Source: Monoplex corrugatus
Lineage: Eukaryota; Mollusca; Gastropoda; Littorinimorpha; Ranellidae
Length of the DNA stretch: 64,000 nucleotides
Assembly: GCA_030674185.1 (NCBI GenBank)
Contig: JAPXFY010000022.1
Span: 745,535 to 809,534, forward strand
Reading direction: 5' to 3'
The translations under genes were made by a program, and so were the position numbers. Shown in pieces: positions 44,690 through 56,190 of the stretch (its first letter is position 1; the number at the start of each line of letters is the position of its first letter). The notes under the pieces were generated by a model that saw only the letters and a list, made by a program, of their open reading frames with translations, made no database searches and was not told the DNA's origin.

Positions 44690-45005
44690 GTGCAAGCAAA
44701 GAAAACAAACGAGACAGTCTTGATGGAGGCAGACACAAGATGATCATTGATAAGGAAGATTAGGAAAAGACAGGCAATATTTATAGGCCATTTTATGAGG
44801 AAGGGGGAATTGGAGCACCTGGTCACAACGGGAAAGCTGGAGGGAAAGAGAGCACCAGGTAGTCCCAGAGAGAAAATATTGGACGGACTTGCAGAGCGGC
44901 TGAAGACAGAGAGGATGGAAGATGTGCTTGCAGCAACGAGGGATAGAAACAGATGGAAGGGCATGATCGCCAACGCCATGTGGCAAGGCACTTGATGATG
45001 ATGAT
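44690..45005 (+). mobile_element. RTE-like LINE 3' end fragment
   Basis: KKTNETVLMEADTR..., MIRKIRKRQAIFIGHFMRKG and LEHLVTTGKLEGKRAPGSPR on the plus strand, ending GGCACTTGATGATGATGATG. Same family as 23577-24440. Confidence 0.88.
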
Positions 45006-45071
45006 GATGGTTGTGCACAGTTGGCTGGGCTTTTAAGAACATTAACACTAACTGTTCTTTTCCTCTCTTGG

Positions 45072-45235
45072 GGCTGTGACAGTCAGTGCACATTTGCCAT
45101 AGTCTGGCCCCCATCTGTACTGATTGATCATGTCAGTGCACATTTGCCATAGTCTGGCCCCCATCTGTACTGATTGATCATGTCAGTGCACATTTGCCAT
45201 AGCCTGGCCCCCATCTGTACTGATTGATCATGTGT
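45072..45235. repeat. Three copies of a 53-59-bp repeat before exon 4
   Basis: GTCAGTGCACATTTGCCATA + GTCTGGCCCCCATCTGTACTGATTGATCAT three times. The final copy runs into TGTGTGTGTTCAG, the exon-4 acceptor. Confidence 0.9.
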
Positions 45236-45243
45236 GTGTTCAG

Positions 45244-45415
45244 GACCTGAACAGCCCCATACCCTACAACCAGGACCCCCCGCGCAACAGCCAGCAGTCC
45301 TCCAACAGTATACAGACGTCACAGCCCGACAACAACATCCTCAACAACACAGAAATCATTCACCCTGCACTGACTCAAGCCGTCTCCTGCATATCCTCAC
45401 CTGGTAACGAACAAG
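45244..45415 (+). CDS. Zinc-finger/leucine-zipper protein, exon 4 (Asn/Gln/Ser-rich)
   Basis: After GTGTGTGTTCAG; ends AACAAG|GTGAGA (GT at 45416). Phase 0 to phase 1, consistent on both sides. The peptide starts DLNSPIPYNQDPPRNSQQSS and ends ISSPGNEQ. It is rich in Asn, Gln, Ser and Pro with no domain, most likely a flexible linker. Confidence 0.75.
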
Positions 45416-45699
45416 GTGAGACTGTTTTAGTTATAGGACGTTCCGCAAAAAGAATGGAAATTGATGATAAAAATAATAGATAATAATAAAAGATATGTAA
45501 AATAAGGTAAAATAAACAAAATGAAAATGAAAGTAAAATTTGAAACTTTGTAAGGTAAAATATTAAAAAAAAAAAATAAAAGATTTAAACTGTCTTCACT
45601 TTCCATCATATGCGATCTTTTATGCATAACTGATAGTTTCACCAGATATTTATGATTGTTGTTGCAGAGTATGTCTGCTGTAAAGTCCGTTTGGAAAAG
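45416..45699. other. Intron 4 start, AT-rich
   Basis: A-rich unique sequence without recognisable features. Confidence 0.5.
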
Positions 45700-48600
45700 C
45701 AGTGGGACTTTGGCACACACTGTCCAGTTAATGGTACAATGGTGTGGCACACACTGTCCAGTTAATGGTACAACTGTGTGACACACACTGTCCAGTTAAT
45801 GGTACAACTGTGTGACACACACTGTCCAGTTAATGGTACAACTGTATGACACACACTGTCCAGTTAATGGTACAACTGTGTGACACACACTGTCCAGTTA
45901 ATGGTACAACTGTGTGACACACACTGTCCAGTTAATGGTACAATGGTGTGACACACTGTCCAGTTAATGGTACAATGGTGTGACACACACTGTCCAGTTA
46001 ATGGTATAATGGTGTGACACACACTGTCCAGTTAATGGTAAAATGGTGTGACACACACTGTCCAGTTAATGGTAAAATGGTGTGACATACACTGTCCAGT
46101 TAATGGTAAAATGGTGTGACACACACTGTCCAGTTAATGATACAACTGTGTGACACACACTGTCCAGTTAATGGTACAATGGTGTGACACACACTGTCCA
46201 GTTAATGGTACAACTGTGTGACACACACTGTCCAGTTAATGGTACAATGGTGTGACACACACTGTCCAGTTAATGGTACAACTGTGTGACACACACTGTC
46301 CAGTTAATGGTACAACTGTGTGACACACACTGTCCAGTTAATGGTAAAATGGTGTGACACACACTGTCCAGTTAATGGTACAACTGTGTGACACACACTG
46401 TCCAGTTAATGGTACAATGGTGTGAACCACACTGTCCAGTTAATGGTACAACTGTGTGACACACACTGTCCAGTTAATGGTACAATGGTGTGACACACAC
46501 TGTCCAGTTAATGGACACATGCGTGTGACACAACTGTCCAGTTAATGGTACAATGGTGTGACACACTGTCCAGTTAATGGTACAATGTGTGACACACACT
46601 GTCCAGTTAATGGTACAATGGTGTGACACACACTGTCCAGTTAATGGTACACATGTGTGTACACACTGTCCAGTTAATGGTACAAGTGTGACACACTGTC
46701 CAGTTAATGGTACAACTGTTGGTACAACACTGTCCATTAATGGTACAATGGTGTGACACACACTGTCCAGTTAATGGTACAATGTGTATGACACAACTGT
46801 CCAGTTAATGGTACAACTGTATGACACAACTGTCCAGTTAATGGTACAATGTTGACACACACTGTCCAGTTAATGGTACAACGTGTACACACACTGTCCA
46901 GTTAATGGTACAACTGATGACACAACTGTCCAGTTAATGGTACAACTGTGTGACACACACTGTCCGTTAATGGTACAATGCGTGTGACACACACTGTCCA
47001 GTTAATGGTACAACTGGTGGCACAACACTGTCCATTAATGGTACAATGTTGACACACACACTGTCCAGTTAATGGTACAATGTGTGACACACACTGTCCA
47101 GTTAATGGTACAATGTGTGACACACACTGTCAGTTAATGGTACAACTGTTGACACACACTGTCCAGTTAATGGTACAACTGTTGAACACACTGTCCAGTT
47201 AATGGTACAATGTGTGACACACACTGTCAGTTAATGGTACAACTGTGTGACACACACTGTCAGTTAATGGTACAATGTTGACACACACTGTCCAGTTAAT
47301 GGTAAATGTGTGACACACACTGTCCAGTTAATGGTAAATGGTGACACACACTGTCAGTAATGGTACAATGTTGACACACACTGTCCAGTTAATGGTACAA
47401 CTGTTGACACACACTGTCCAGTTAATGGTACAGTGACACACATGTCGTTAATTAACTGGTGACCACACTGTCCAGTTAATGGTACAATGTGTAACACACT
47501 GTCCAGTTAATGGTAACTGTGTGACACACACTGTCCAGTTAATGGTGACAATGGTTGTGACACACACTGTCCAGTTAATGTGGACAACACTGTCCGTTAT
47601 GTAAATGGTGGGACACACACTGTCAGTTATGGACATGGTGTGACACACACTGTCCAGTTAATGGTACAATGGTTGACACACATGTCCATTATGGTACAAC
47701 ATTACACACCACTTTCAGTTATGGTACAACTGTGTGAGACAACTGTTCACTGTTAATTGTAATGTGTGATCACAATTTATCCTGTTAATGTAAACTGTGT
47801 GAACAACTGTCCGTTAATGTAAACTGTGTGACACACACTGTCCGTTAATGTACATGTATCAACTTGTCCGTTAATGTAACTGTGTGCACAACTGTCCTGT
47901 TAATGTAATGTGAACACATGTCAGTTAATGTAACGTGTGACACAACTGTCCGTTAATGTAAATGGTGGCACAACTGTCATGTTAATGTAACTGTGTGACA
48001 CACTGTCCGTTAATGGTACAATGTGTGCACACACTGTCCGTTAATGTACATGGGTACACACCTGTCCAGTTAATGTAAACTGTGTGACCAACTGTCCAGT
48101 TAATGTACTGTGTGACACACTGTCAGTTAATGTACTTGGTGTAACACTGTCCGTTAATGGTACATGTGTGACACACTGTCAGTTAATTGTAATGTGTGAC
48201 ACAACTGTCCGTTAATGTAATGTGTGACACAACTGTCAGTTAATGTACACTGTGGACACAACTGTCATTAATGTACTGTGTGACACACTGTCCGTTAATG
48301 TACTGTGTGACAACTGTCCCGTTAATGTACTGGTGTCACACTGTCATTTGTACAATGGTGTGCACACTGTCCGTTAATGGTAAATGTGTGATGTCAGTTA
48401 ATGTACAATGGTGTGACACACTGTCCGTTAATGTACATGGTGTGACACATGTCCAGTTAATGGTACAATGTGTGACCACACTGTCCTTAATGGTAAATGG
48501 TGTCACACACTGTCCATTATGGTAAATGTGTGCACACACTGTCAGTTATGTACAACTGTTGACAATACTGTCAGTAATGGTACAACTGTTGACACACACT

Positions 48601-49410
48601 GTCCGTTAATGTACAACGTGTACACAACTGTCAGTTAATGGTACAATGTGTGACACACACTGTCCAGTTAATGGTACAATGTGTGACACACACTGTCCAG
48701 TTAATGTACATGTGTGACACACACTGTCCAGTTAATGGTACAAGTGTACAAACATGTCCAGTTAATGGTACAAGGTGTGACACACACTGTCCAGTTATGT
48801 ACAACTGTTGACACACACTGTCCAGTTAATGGTACAATGTGACACACACTGTCCAGTTAATGGTACACTGTGTGACACACACTGTCCAGTTAATGGTACA
48901 CTGTGTGACACACACTGTCCATTATGGTACAATGTGTGACACACACTGTCCAGTTAATGTACACTGTGTGACACACACTGTCCAGTTAATGGTACAATGG
49001 TGACACACACGTCCAGTAATGGTACAATGTTGACACACATGTCCGTTAATGGTACAATGTGACACACACTGTCCAGTTAATGGTACATGTGACACACACT
49101 GTCCAGTTATGGTCAACTGGTGACACACACGTCCAGTTAATGGTACAATGTGTGAACACATGTCCAGTTAATGGTACAACTGTGTGACACACACTGTCCA
49201 GTTAAATGGTGACACACACTGTCCAGTTTGGTCAATGTGTGAAAACTGTCAGTTAATGGTACAATGGTGTGACACACACTGTCCTGTTAATGGTACAACT
49301 GGTATGGACACACACTGTCCAGTTAATGTGAACATGGTTGTGACACACACTGTCCAGTATTAATGGTGTACACACACTGTCCATGTTAATGGTACAAGTG
49401 GTGATGTCAC
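45700..49410. repeat. 34-bp minisatellite, about 110 copies
   Basis: TGTGTGACACACACTGTCCA + GTTAATGGTACAAC. Units are nearly perfect from 45.7 to 46.5 kb, then increasingly lose single bases. Between about 47.6 and 48.6 kb almost every unit is shortened. Order returns after about 48.6 kb. Confidence 0.96.
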
Positions 49411-49439
49411 ATCATCTGTTTCTTCAATGTTAGGTGTAC

Positions 49440-51210
49440 ATAGCATCATTGTATACTGTGAGTCATCATACTGTTCATCTCTGTTAATTGTATAGCTGTG
49501 TGAGTCATCATACTGTTCATCTCTGTTAATTGTATAGCTGTGTGAGTCATCATACTGTTCATCTCTGTTGATTGTATAGCTGTGTGAGTCATCATACTGT
49601 TCATCTCTATTAATTGTATAGCTATGTGAGTCATCATACTGTTCATCTCTGTTAATTGTATAGCTGTGTGAGTCATCATACTGTTCATCTCTGTTAATTG
49701 TATAGCTGTGTGAGTCATCATACTGTTCATCTCTGTTAATTGTATAGCTGTGTGAGTCATCATACTGTTCATCTCTGTTAATTGTATAGCTGTGTGAGTC
49801 ATCATACTGTTCATCTCTGTTAATTGTATAGCTGTGTGAGTCATCATACTGTTCATCTCTGTTGATTGTATAGCTTTTGTGAGTCATCATACTGTTCATC
49901 TCTGTTAATTGTATAGCTGTGTGAGTCATCATACTGTTCATCTCTGTTAATTGTATAGCTGTGTGAGGCATCATACTGTTCGTCTCTGTCTGTTAATTGT
50001 ATAGCTGTGTGAGTCATCATACTGTTCGTCTCTGTTGATTGTATAGCTGTGTGAGGCATCATACTGTTCATCTCTGTTGATTGTATAGCTGTGTGAGGCA
50101 TCATACTGTTCGTCTCTGTTAATTGTATAGCTGTGTGAGTCATCATACTGTTCATCTCTGTTGATTGTATAGCTGTGTGAGGCATCATACTGTTCATCTC
50201 TGTTAATTGTATAGCTGTGTGAGTCATTATACTGTTCATCTCTGTTAATTGTATAGCTGTGTGAGTCATCATACTGTTCATCTCTGTTGATTGTATAGCT
50301 GTGTGAGTCGTCATACTGTTCATCTCTGTTAATTGTATAGCTGTGTGAGTCATCATACTGTTCGTCTCTGTTGATTGTATAGCTGTGTGAGTCATCATAC
50401 TGTTCATCTCTGTTAATTGTATAGCTGTGTGAGTCATCATACTGTTCATCTCTGTTAATTGTATAGCTGTGTGAGGCATCATACTGTTCGTCTCTGTCTG
50501 TTAATTGTATAGCTGTGTGAGTCATCATACTGTTCGTCTCTGTTGATTGTATAGCTGTGTGAGGCATCATACTGTTCATCTCTGTTGATTGTATAGCTGT
50601 GTGAGGCATCATACTGTTCGTCTCTGTTAATTGTATAGCTGTGTGAGTCATCATACTGTTCATCTCTGTTGATTGTATAGCTGTGTGAGGCATCATACTG
50701 TTCATCTCTGTTAATTGTATAGCTGTGTGAGTCATTATACTGTTCATCTCTGTTAATTGTATAGCTGTGTGAGTCATCATACTGTTCATCTCTGTTGATT
50801 GTATAGCTGTGTGAGTCGTCATACTGTTCATCTCTGTTAATTGTATAGCTGTGTGAGTCATCATACTGTTCGTCTCTGTTGATTGTATAGCTGTGTGAGG
50901 CATCATACTGTTCATCTCTGTTGATTGTATAGCTGTGTGAGTCATCATACTGTTCATCTCTGTTGATTGTATAGCTGTGTGAGTCATTATACTGTTCATC
51001 TCTGTTAATTGTATAGCTGTGTGAGTCATCATACTGTTCATCTCTGTTGATTGTATAGCTGTGTGAGTCATCATACTGTTCATCTCTGTTAATTGTATAG
51101 CTGTGTGAGGCATCATACTGTTCATCTCTGTTAATTGTATAGCTGTGTGAGGCATCATACTGTTCATCTCTGTTAATTGTATAGCTGTGTGAGTCATCAT
51201 ACTGTTCATC
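49440..51210. repeat. 42-bp minisatellite with 508-bp higher-order repeat
   Basis: TGTGAGTCATCATACTGTTC + ATCTCTGTTAATTGTATAGCTG, about 42 copies. Variants (CGTCTC, GTTGATTG, GAGGCATC, CATTATAC) recur in the same order 508 bp apart, and a 4-bp TCTG insertion marks both 49981 and 50489. The minus frame is open for over 400 codons (MNSMMTHTAIQLTE repeats), an artefact of the period. Confidence 0.96.
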
Positions 51211-51284
51211 TCTTAAGCCTTCTGTTAATGACAGCTATGTGAGGTATCAAACCATTCACCCCTTTCTGTTAATGGTATTGTTCA

Positions 51285-51655
51285 CAATTGAGGCAGCTGA
51301 GATGTGGTTTATAAGAAGAATGTTGAGAGTTCCATGGACAGCAAAGAAAACAAACGAGACAGTCCTGATGGATGCAGACACAAGAAGATCATTCATTAGG
51401 AAGATTAGGAAAAGACGGGCAACATGTATAGGCCATTTTATGAGGAAAGGGGAATTAGAGCACTTGGTCACAACAGGAAAGGTGGAGGGAAAGAGACCGC
51501 CAGGTAGACCCAGGGAGAAAATATTGGACGGACTTGCAGGGTGGCTGAGGATGGAGAGGGTAGAAGCTGTGCATGCGGCAGCAGGGAACAGATACATATG
51601 GAGGGCCATGATCACCAACGCCATGCTGCAGGGCACTTGATGATGGTGATGATGA
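51285..51655 (+). mobile_element. RTE-like LINE 3' end fragment, open frame
   Basis: IEAAEMWFIRRMLRVPWTAK, TNETVLMDADTRRSFIRK, RKRRATCIGHFMRKGELEHL and GKVEGKRPPGRPREKILDGL in one uninterrupted frame, ending CACTTGATGATGGTGATGAT. 5'-truncated into the neighbouring array. Confidence 0.9.
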
Positions 51656-51917
51656 TGTGTCTTCAAACCAGTCATCTCTTTCTGTTAATTGTATAGCTGT
51701 GTGAGACGTCACACTGTTCATTTCTTTAGCCTTGTGTTAATGATAGTTTTGTGAGGTGTCAAACCATTCACTTCTTCAGTCTTTGTTGGGACTTTGCAGT
51801 GACCACTACTTTGTCTATGTCATGCCGTCCTTTTGCATGTTTTTTTTAACAAAGAAATGTGTCCTAGTCACACAGGAAAAAAAAACATCAATTTAATCTT
51901 TCCGCATGAATTTTGAG

Positions 51918-51985
51918 TTAACCCTTTCACTCCCTCACCCTGTCCATGAGCATCCTGCAGGGAATGAAAAGAGTAAATAAAATCC
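51918..51985. mobile_element. MITE relic
   Basis: TTAACCCTTTCACTCCCTCA + CCCTGTCC matches the left end of the MITEs at 24.6-36.5 kb. The right end is lost. Confidence 0.6.
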
Positions 51986-52037
51986 GTTGACTGTTACTGA
52001 CCATGAAAGTGAACCACACATTGGGACTGTTGTGCAG

Positions 52038-52225
52038 ACATGGGCAGCAACTCTGTGGCACTGACGAACGGCAAGGTGCATGACGTGCACGTGTCCATCG
52101 AATCGGCATGTGACTCGGTGGATGTGGCGGGGGAAAACGAGGCCATCATCGTCATAGAACAAGAGGAACAACTAGACTCTGCTGATATAGACCCCTCCTT
52201 CCCCTCACACATCGTGAATAATGAG
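52038..52225 (+). CDS. Zinc-finger/leucine-zipper protein, exon 5 (acidic)
   Basis: Acceptor GGACTGTTGTGCAG (ends 52037) and donor AATGAG|GTTCTT (GT at 52226). The first two bases complete an Asp codon begun in exon 4. The peptide starts [20 protein letters not shown] and ends [10 protein letters not shown]. It is acidic in its second half ([20 protein letters not shown]). No known domain; possibly an activation-type acidic region. The donor leads straight into (GT)n. Confidence 0.75.
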
Positions 52226-52690
52226 GTTCTTCTGTGTGTGTGTGTGTGTGTGTGTGTGGCGTGTGTGTGTGCGTGTGTGTGTGTGTGAGAGTGTGTGTGT
52301 GTGTTTGTGTGTGTGTGAATATGTGTGTGTGTGTGTATTGACAAGTCCATTTCTGTGTGTTTGTCTGTGTGTGCGTGTGAGAGAAAACAGGAAGAATAAT
52401 TTGGATCCTCTCACATGAACTTCCTTTTCCCAATACGTATTGTCAGTAATAAGGTGTGTGTTTGTGTGCATGTGTGTGTGTGTCGAGTACGCATGTGCGT
52501 GTGTGCGTGTGTGTGTGTGTGTGCGCATGTGTGTGTGCGTGCATGTGTGTGAGCGTGCGCGCGCATGTGTGTGTGTGCGCATGTGTGTGTGTGCACATGT
52601 ATGTGTGTGCGTGTGCATGTGTGTGTGTGTGTACATGTGGTATGTATGTCTGTGTGTGTGTATGTGTGTGTGTGCGCACACATGTGTATG
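52226..52690. repeat. (GT)n microsatellite with (GTGC) variants
   Basis: Long GT-rich tract directly after the exon-5 donor, with a non-repeat gap of about 60 bp near 52.39-52.45 kb. Confidence 0.93.
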
Positions 52691-52879
52691 TGGTGTGGGT
52701 ATATGCGTGAGAACGAGAGATGGGAGATACTCCCATGGTTATGGAAAGCGGCAGAAAAAAGAAAAATTGTTCACACTTCTATTAACCTTAGAGGCCAGTT
52801 ACTCGTATCACACTCATATAAGGCTTGTGCATCCTACTGATGATGTAGAGTCAGGCAGATCAATGACAGACATCAGACA

Positions 52880-53115
52880 CCCCCCCCTGTTGTCACCCCT
52901 CCCGCTGTTGTCACCCCTCCCCTGTTGTCACCCCTCCCCTGTTGTCTCCCCTCCCCTGTTGTCTCCCCTCCCCTGTTGTCTCCCTCCCCTGTTGTCTCCC
53001 TCCCCTGTTGTCCCCTCCCCTGTTGTCCCCCTCCCCTGTTGTCACCCCTCCCCTGTTGTCCCCCCTTCCCTTTGTCCCCCTCCCTGTTGCCCTTTGTCCC
53101 CCCCCCCCTGTATGC
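52880..53115. repeat. About 17-bp C-rich minisatellite
   Basis: TGTTGTCACCCCTCCCC and shorter forms, about 14 copies. The minus strand is G-rich (runs of 3-5 G), so G-quadruplex formation is possible. Confidence 0.9.
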
Positions 53116-53218
53116 AAAACACTAGTGTGTGGCCCTCCAACGACAACCCCATGAACACTGACGCGAGACAAAATGACACTGACAGTAATAGTGACAGCGT
53201 TGTGTGTGTGTTTGACAG

Positions 53219-53337
53219 AGCGTCGTGAGTGACAAGGACAACACAGTCAAAGGAGGCGGCAGTCTGGCAGACAGAGTGCAGACACTGGAACAGGATAAGT
53301 GATCCTCAACACCGAGATCTCCAGACTTCGCAAACAT
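53219..53337 (+). CDS. Zinc-finger/leucine-zipper protein, exon 6 (coiled coil; apparent 1-bp deletion)
   Basis: Acceptor GTGTGTTTGACAG (ends 53218). It encodes [20 protein letters not shown] and QTLEQDK, then a TGA at 53300. One extra G in AAG(G)TG at 53299 would keep the frame into [13 protein letters not shown] and a GT donor at 53338. With that base the exon is 120 nt, phase 0 to 0, and leucines and isoleucines fall in heptad register through exon 7 (Leu, Ile, Leu, Ile, Leu, Val). I take it as a real exon with either a homopolymer error or a disabling deletion. Confidence 0.6.
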
Positions 53338-53339
53338 GT

Positions 53340-53353
53340 GTGGATGTTGTGTG

Positions 53354-53391
<38 letters not shown>

Positions 53392-53395
53392 TGTG

Positions 53396-53430
<35 letters not shown>

Positions 53431-53435
53431 ACTGT
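53340..53435. repeat. (GT)n microsatellite
   Basis: GT tract immediately after the predicted exon-6 donor. Confidence 0.93.
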
Positions 53436-53464
53436 CTGTTTGACATATTTGACATACACAGTAT

Positions 53465-54170
53465 GTCTTGTAGCAGAACAGCTGGAAGACACAGTACTAT
53501 ACAACACACCTGTACACAGTCACACCTGTATTGAAGTTTCCACTCGCGTGTCTTACAGAACAGTTGACAGAACAGCTGGAAGACAGTACTGTACAACACA
53601 CCTATACACAGTCACACCTGTATTGAAATTTGCAATACCTGTCTTAACAGAACAGCTGAAAGACACAGTATTATACAACACACCTGTACACAGTCACACC
53701 TGTATTGAAGTTTGCCTTCACCTGTCACTAACAGATAGAACAGCTAGAAGACACAGTACTGTACAACACACCTGTACACAGTCACACCTGTATTGAAGTT
53801 TGCAATCACCTGTCTAACAGATAGAACAGCTGGAAGACACAGTACTATATAACATACCTATATTGAAGTTTGCAATCACCTGTCTAACAGATAGAACAGC
53901 TGGAAGACACAGTACTATATAACATACCTATATTGAAGTTTGCAATCACCTGTCTAACAGATAGAACAGCTGGAAGACACAGTACTATATAACATACCTA
54001 TATTGAAGTTTGCAATCACCTGTCTAACAGATAGAACAGCTGGAAGACACAGTACTATATAACATACCTATATTGAAGTTTGCAATCACCTGTCTAACAG
54101 ATAGAACAGCTGGAAGAGACAGTACTATATAACATACCTATATTGAAGTTTGCAATCACCTGTCTAACAG
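53465..54170. repeat. Acceptor-derived 70-107-bp minisatellite
   Basis: About nine units, each with (TAA)CAG[ATAG]AACAGCTGGAAGA followed by CACAGTACTATA. The later ones are 70 bp and almost identical. The 3' splice site and first 18 bases of exon 7 form the last copy, so the array repeats the intron-exon junction. Confidence 0.93.
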
Positions 54171-54410
54171 ATAGAACAGCTGGAAGAGACGGTGCGCACC
54201 TGCAAGAAGAGGGAGGAGGAACTGACGTGCCGACTGGCCAACGCCAACGAGCGAGGAATGGCGGAGGTGTTGAAGCGTATGGAGGCAGACCACCGCAACC
54301 TGCTGCGTCAACAGTTAGACACATTGCAGCAGGTATACCTGGCGTCACGCTCGCCCTCCTCCACTGTCCTGCAGCTGACCGACCAACATGGTGACACGCA
54401 GGAAATACAG
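54171..54410 (+). CDS. Zinc-finger/leucine-zipper protein, exon 7 (coiled coil)
   Basis: Acceptor CACCTGTCTAACAG (ends 54170), donor AATACAG|GTACAC (GT at 54411). 240 nt, phase 0 to 0. The peptide begins IEQLEETVRTCKKREEELTC and includes MAEVLKRMEADHRNLLRQQL then DTLQQVYLAS. It is highly charged with heptad-spaced Leu/Ile/Val/Cys, a long coiled coil likely to dimerise. The end (TVLQLTDQHGDTQEIQ) leads into exon 8. Confidence 0.82.
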
Positions 54411-54429
54411 GTACACTGTAGTCATATAT

Positions 54430-55425
54430 AGAGAGACAGGCAATTTGTCATCACACTCTGTGATCCGATCCTAGACACGGATAGGGAGACAGACAACTAG
54501 CTGTGTCACACTATGATCTGATCATAGACATTAAATATTGTAAGATGGTCTTTGTCGATTGTATATGTATACCTGGTGTGTGAGTGTGCTTTGAATTAAA
54601 TTGTCAAGATCTGGCGCCATATGAATAATGTAATTATTGTTATAGGGAGACAGGCAACTAGCTCTGTCACACTGTGATATGATCATAGATATAGGGAGAC
54701 AGGCAACAGCTCTGTCACACTGTGATATGATCATAGATATAGGGAGACAGGCAACTAGCTCTGTCACACTGTGATATGATCATAGATATAGGGAGACAGG
54801 CAACAGCTGTCACACTGTGATATGATCATAGATATAGGGAGACAGGCAACAGCTGTCACACTGTGATATGATCATAGATATAGGGAGACAGGCAACAGCT
54901 GTCACACTGTGATATGATCATAGATATAGGGAGACAGGCAACAGCTGTCACACTGTGATATGATCATAGATATAGGGAGACAGGCAACTAGTTCTGTCAC
55001 ACTGTGATATGATCATAGATATAGGGAGACAGGCAACAACTCTATCACACTGTGATATGATCATAGATATAGGGAGACAGGCAACTAGTTCTGTCACACT
55101 GTGATATGATCATAGATATAGGGAGACAGGCAACAACTCTATCACACTGTGATATGATCATAGATATAGGGAGACAGACAACAGTTCTGTCACACTGTGA
55201 TATGATCATAGATATAGGGAGACAGGCAACTAGCTCTGTCACACTGTGATATGATCATAGATATAGGGAGACAGGCAACAGTTCTGTCACACTGTGATAT
55301 GATCATAGATATAGGGAGACAGGCAACAGTTCTGTCACACTGTGATATGATCATAGATATAGGGAGACAGGCAACAGTTCTGTCACACATGATATGATCA
55401 TAGATATAGGGAGACAGGCAGCTAA
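54430..55425. repeat. 46-49-bp minisatellite, about 20 copies
   Basis: ATAGGGAGACAGGCAACTAG + CTCTGTCACACTGTGATATGATCATAGAT, starting about 20 bp after the exon-7 donor, with two diverged copies first. Confidence 0.95.
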
Positions 55426-55547
55426 CACAGTTGTAGTCTATGATGTGATCACCTGCTATACTAATTTGCTCACACAGCTAGATAACATTGTGTCATTTGA
55501 CTAGCTTCAGTTCAGTTGTGTGTCGTAATTCCCCCTCCTGTGTGCAG

Positions 55548-55874
55548 GTGGTCAATGCAGCATCTCTAGAGGCCTTCCTGGCCAGCACAGTCAACACCAG
55601 TTCAGCCAGTGACGGACAGACAACTCTGCCTGCCACCACCATCATCCAGGCGAGTGACCTGTCATTGGAGCAGATATCGGGAAATGGGGGAAACACGGTA
55701 GTGACAACCAGTGAAGTGGCCGAATCTTCCAATGTAGAGCTGGGTGCCAGTTACGTCATGTGCGTACAGAATGTGAAGACAGAGAAAGAGGATCCGGAAG
55801 AGGGTGCCACATGTCAGACTGACAAAAGTACAGACTCTCTGGAACCTCCGAGCAAAAAGCTTAAAGCCAAGTGA
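55548..55874 (+). CDS. Zinc-finger/leucine-zipper protein, last exon
   Basis: Acceptor CCTCCTGTGTGCAG (ends 55547), 108 codons and a TGA at 55872-55874. The peptide starts VVNAASLEAFLASTVNTSSA and is Ser/Thr/Ala-rich. It then has QNVKTEKEDPEEG, where VKTE fits a SUMO acceptor consensus, and ends with basic PPSKKLKAK, a likely nuclear localisation signal. The composition fits a nuclear regulator. The total predicted protein is about 483 aa if the exon-6 base is restored. The coding end is the first unit of a tandem array. Confidence 0.85.
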   Translation: MVNAASLEAFLASTVNTSSASDGQTTLPATTIIQASDLSLEQISGNGGNTVVTTSEVAESSNVELGASYVMCVQNVKTEKEDPEEGATCQTDKSTDSLEPPSKKLKAK

Positions 55875-56190
55875 TGACCGTGTGTGTGTAGGGAGTGTGT
55901 TTTTGACTTATGTTAAAACTTAAAGCCAGGCGATCATGGAGAGTGTATGTGTGTAGGGAGTGTGTTTTTGACTTGTGTTAAAACTGAAAGCCAGGCGATC
56001 ATGGAGAGTGTGTGTGTGTGTGTGTGTAGGGAGTGTGTTTTTGACTTGTGTTGAAACTTAAAGCCAGGCGATACATTTGTGTGTGTGTGTGTGTGTGTGT
56101 GTAGGGAGTGTGTTTTTGGCGTGTTTAAAACTTAAAACCAGGCGATCATCGTGTGTGCGTGCGTGTGTGTTTCTGACTCGATGTCTCAGT
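55855..56190. repeat. 60-75-bp tandem repeat that includes the stop codon
   Basis: Five units of AAAACTTAAAGCCAGGCGAT + CATGGAGAGTGTGTGTG...TTTTTGACTTGTGTT. The first unit is the coding end itself (AAGCTTAAAGCCAAGTGATG). It forms the start of the 3' UTR. Confidence 0.88.

Noticed and set aside
49360..51209. Minus-strand 412-codon frame (MNSMMTHTAIQLTE repeats)
   Set aside because: 42-bp tandem array; the frame is an arithmetic effect and two frames are open in parallel.
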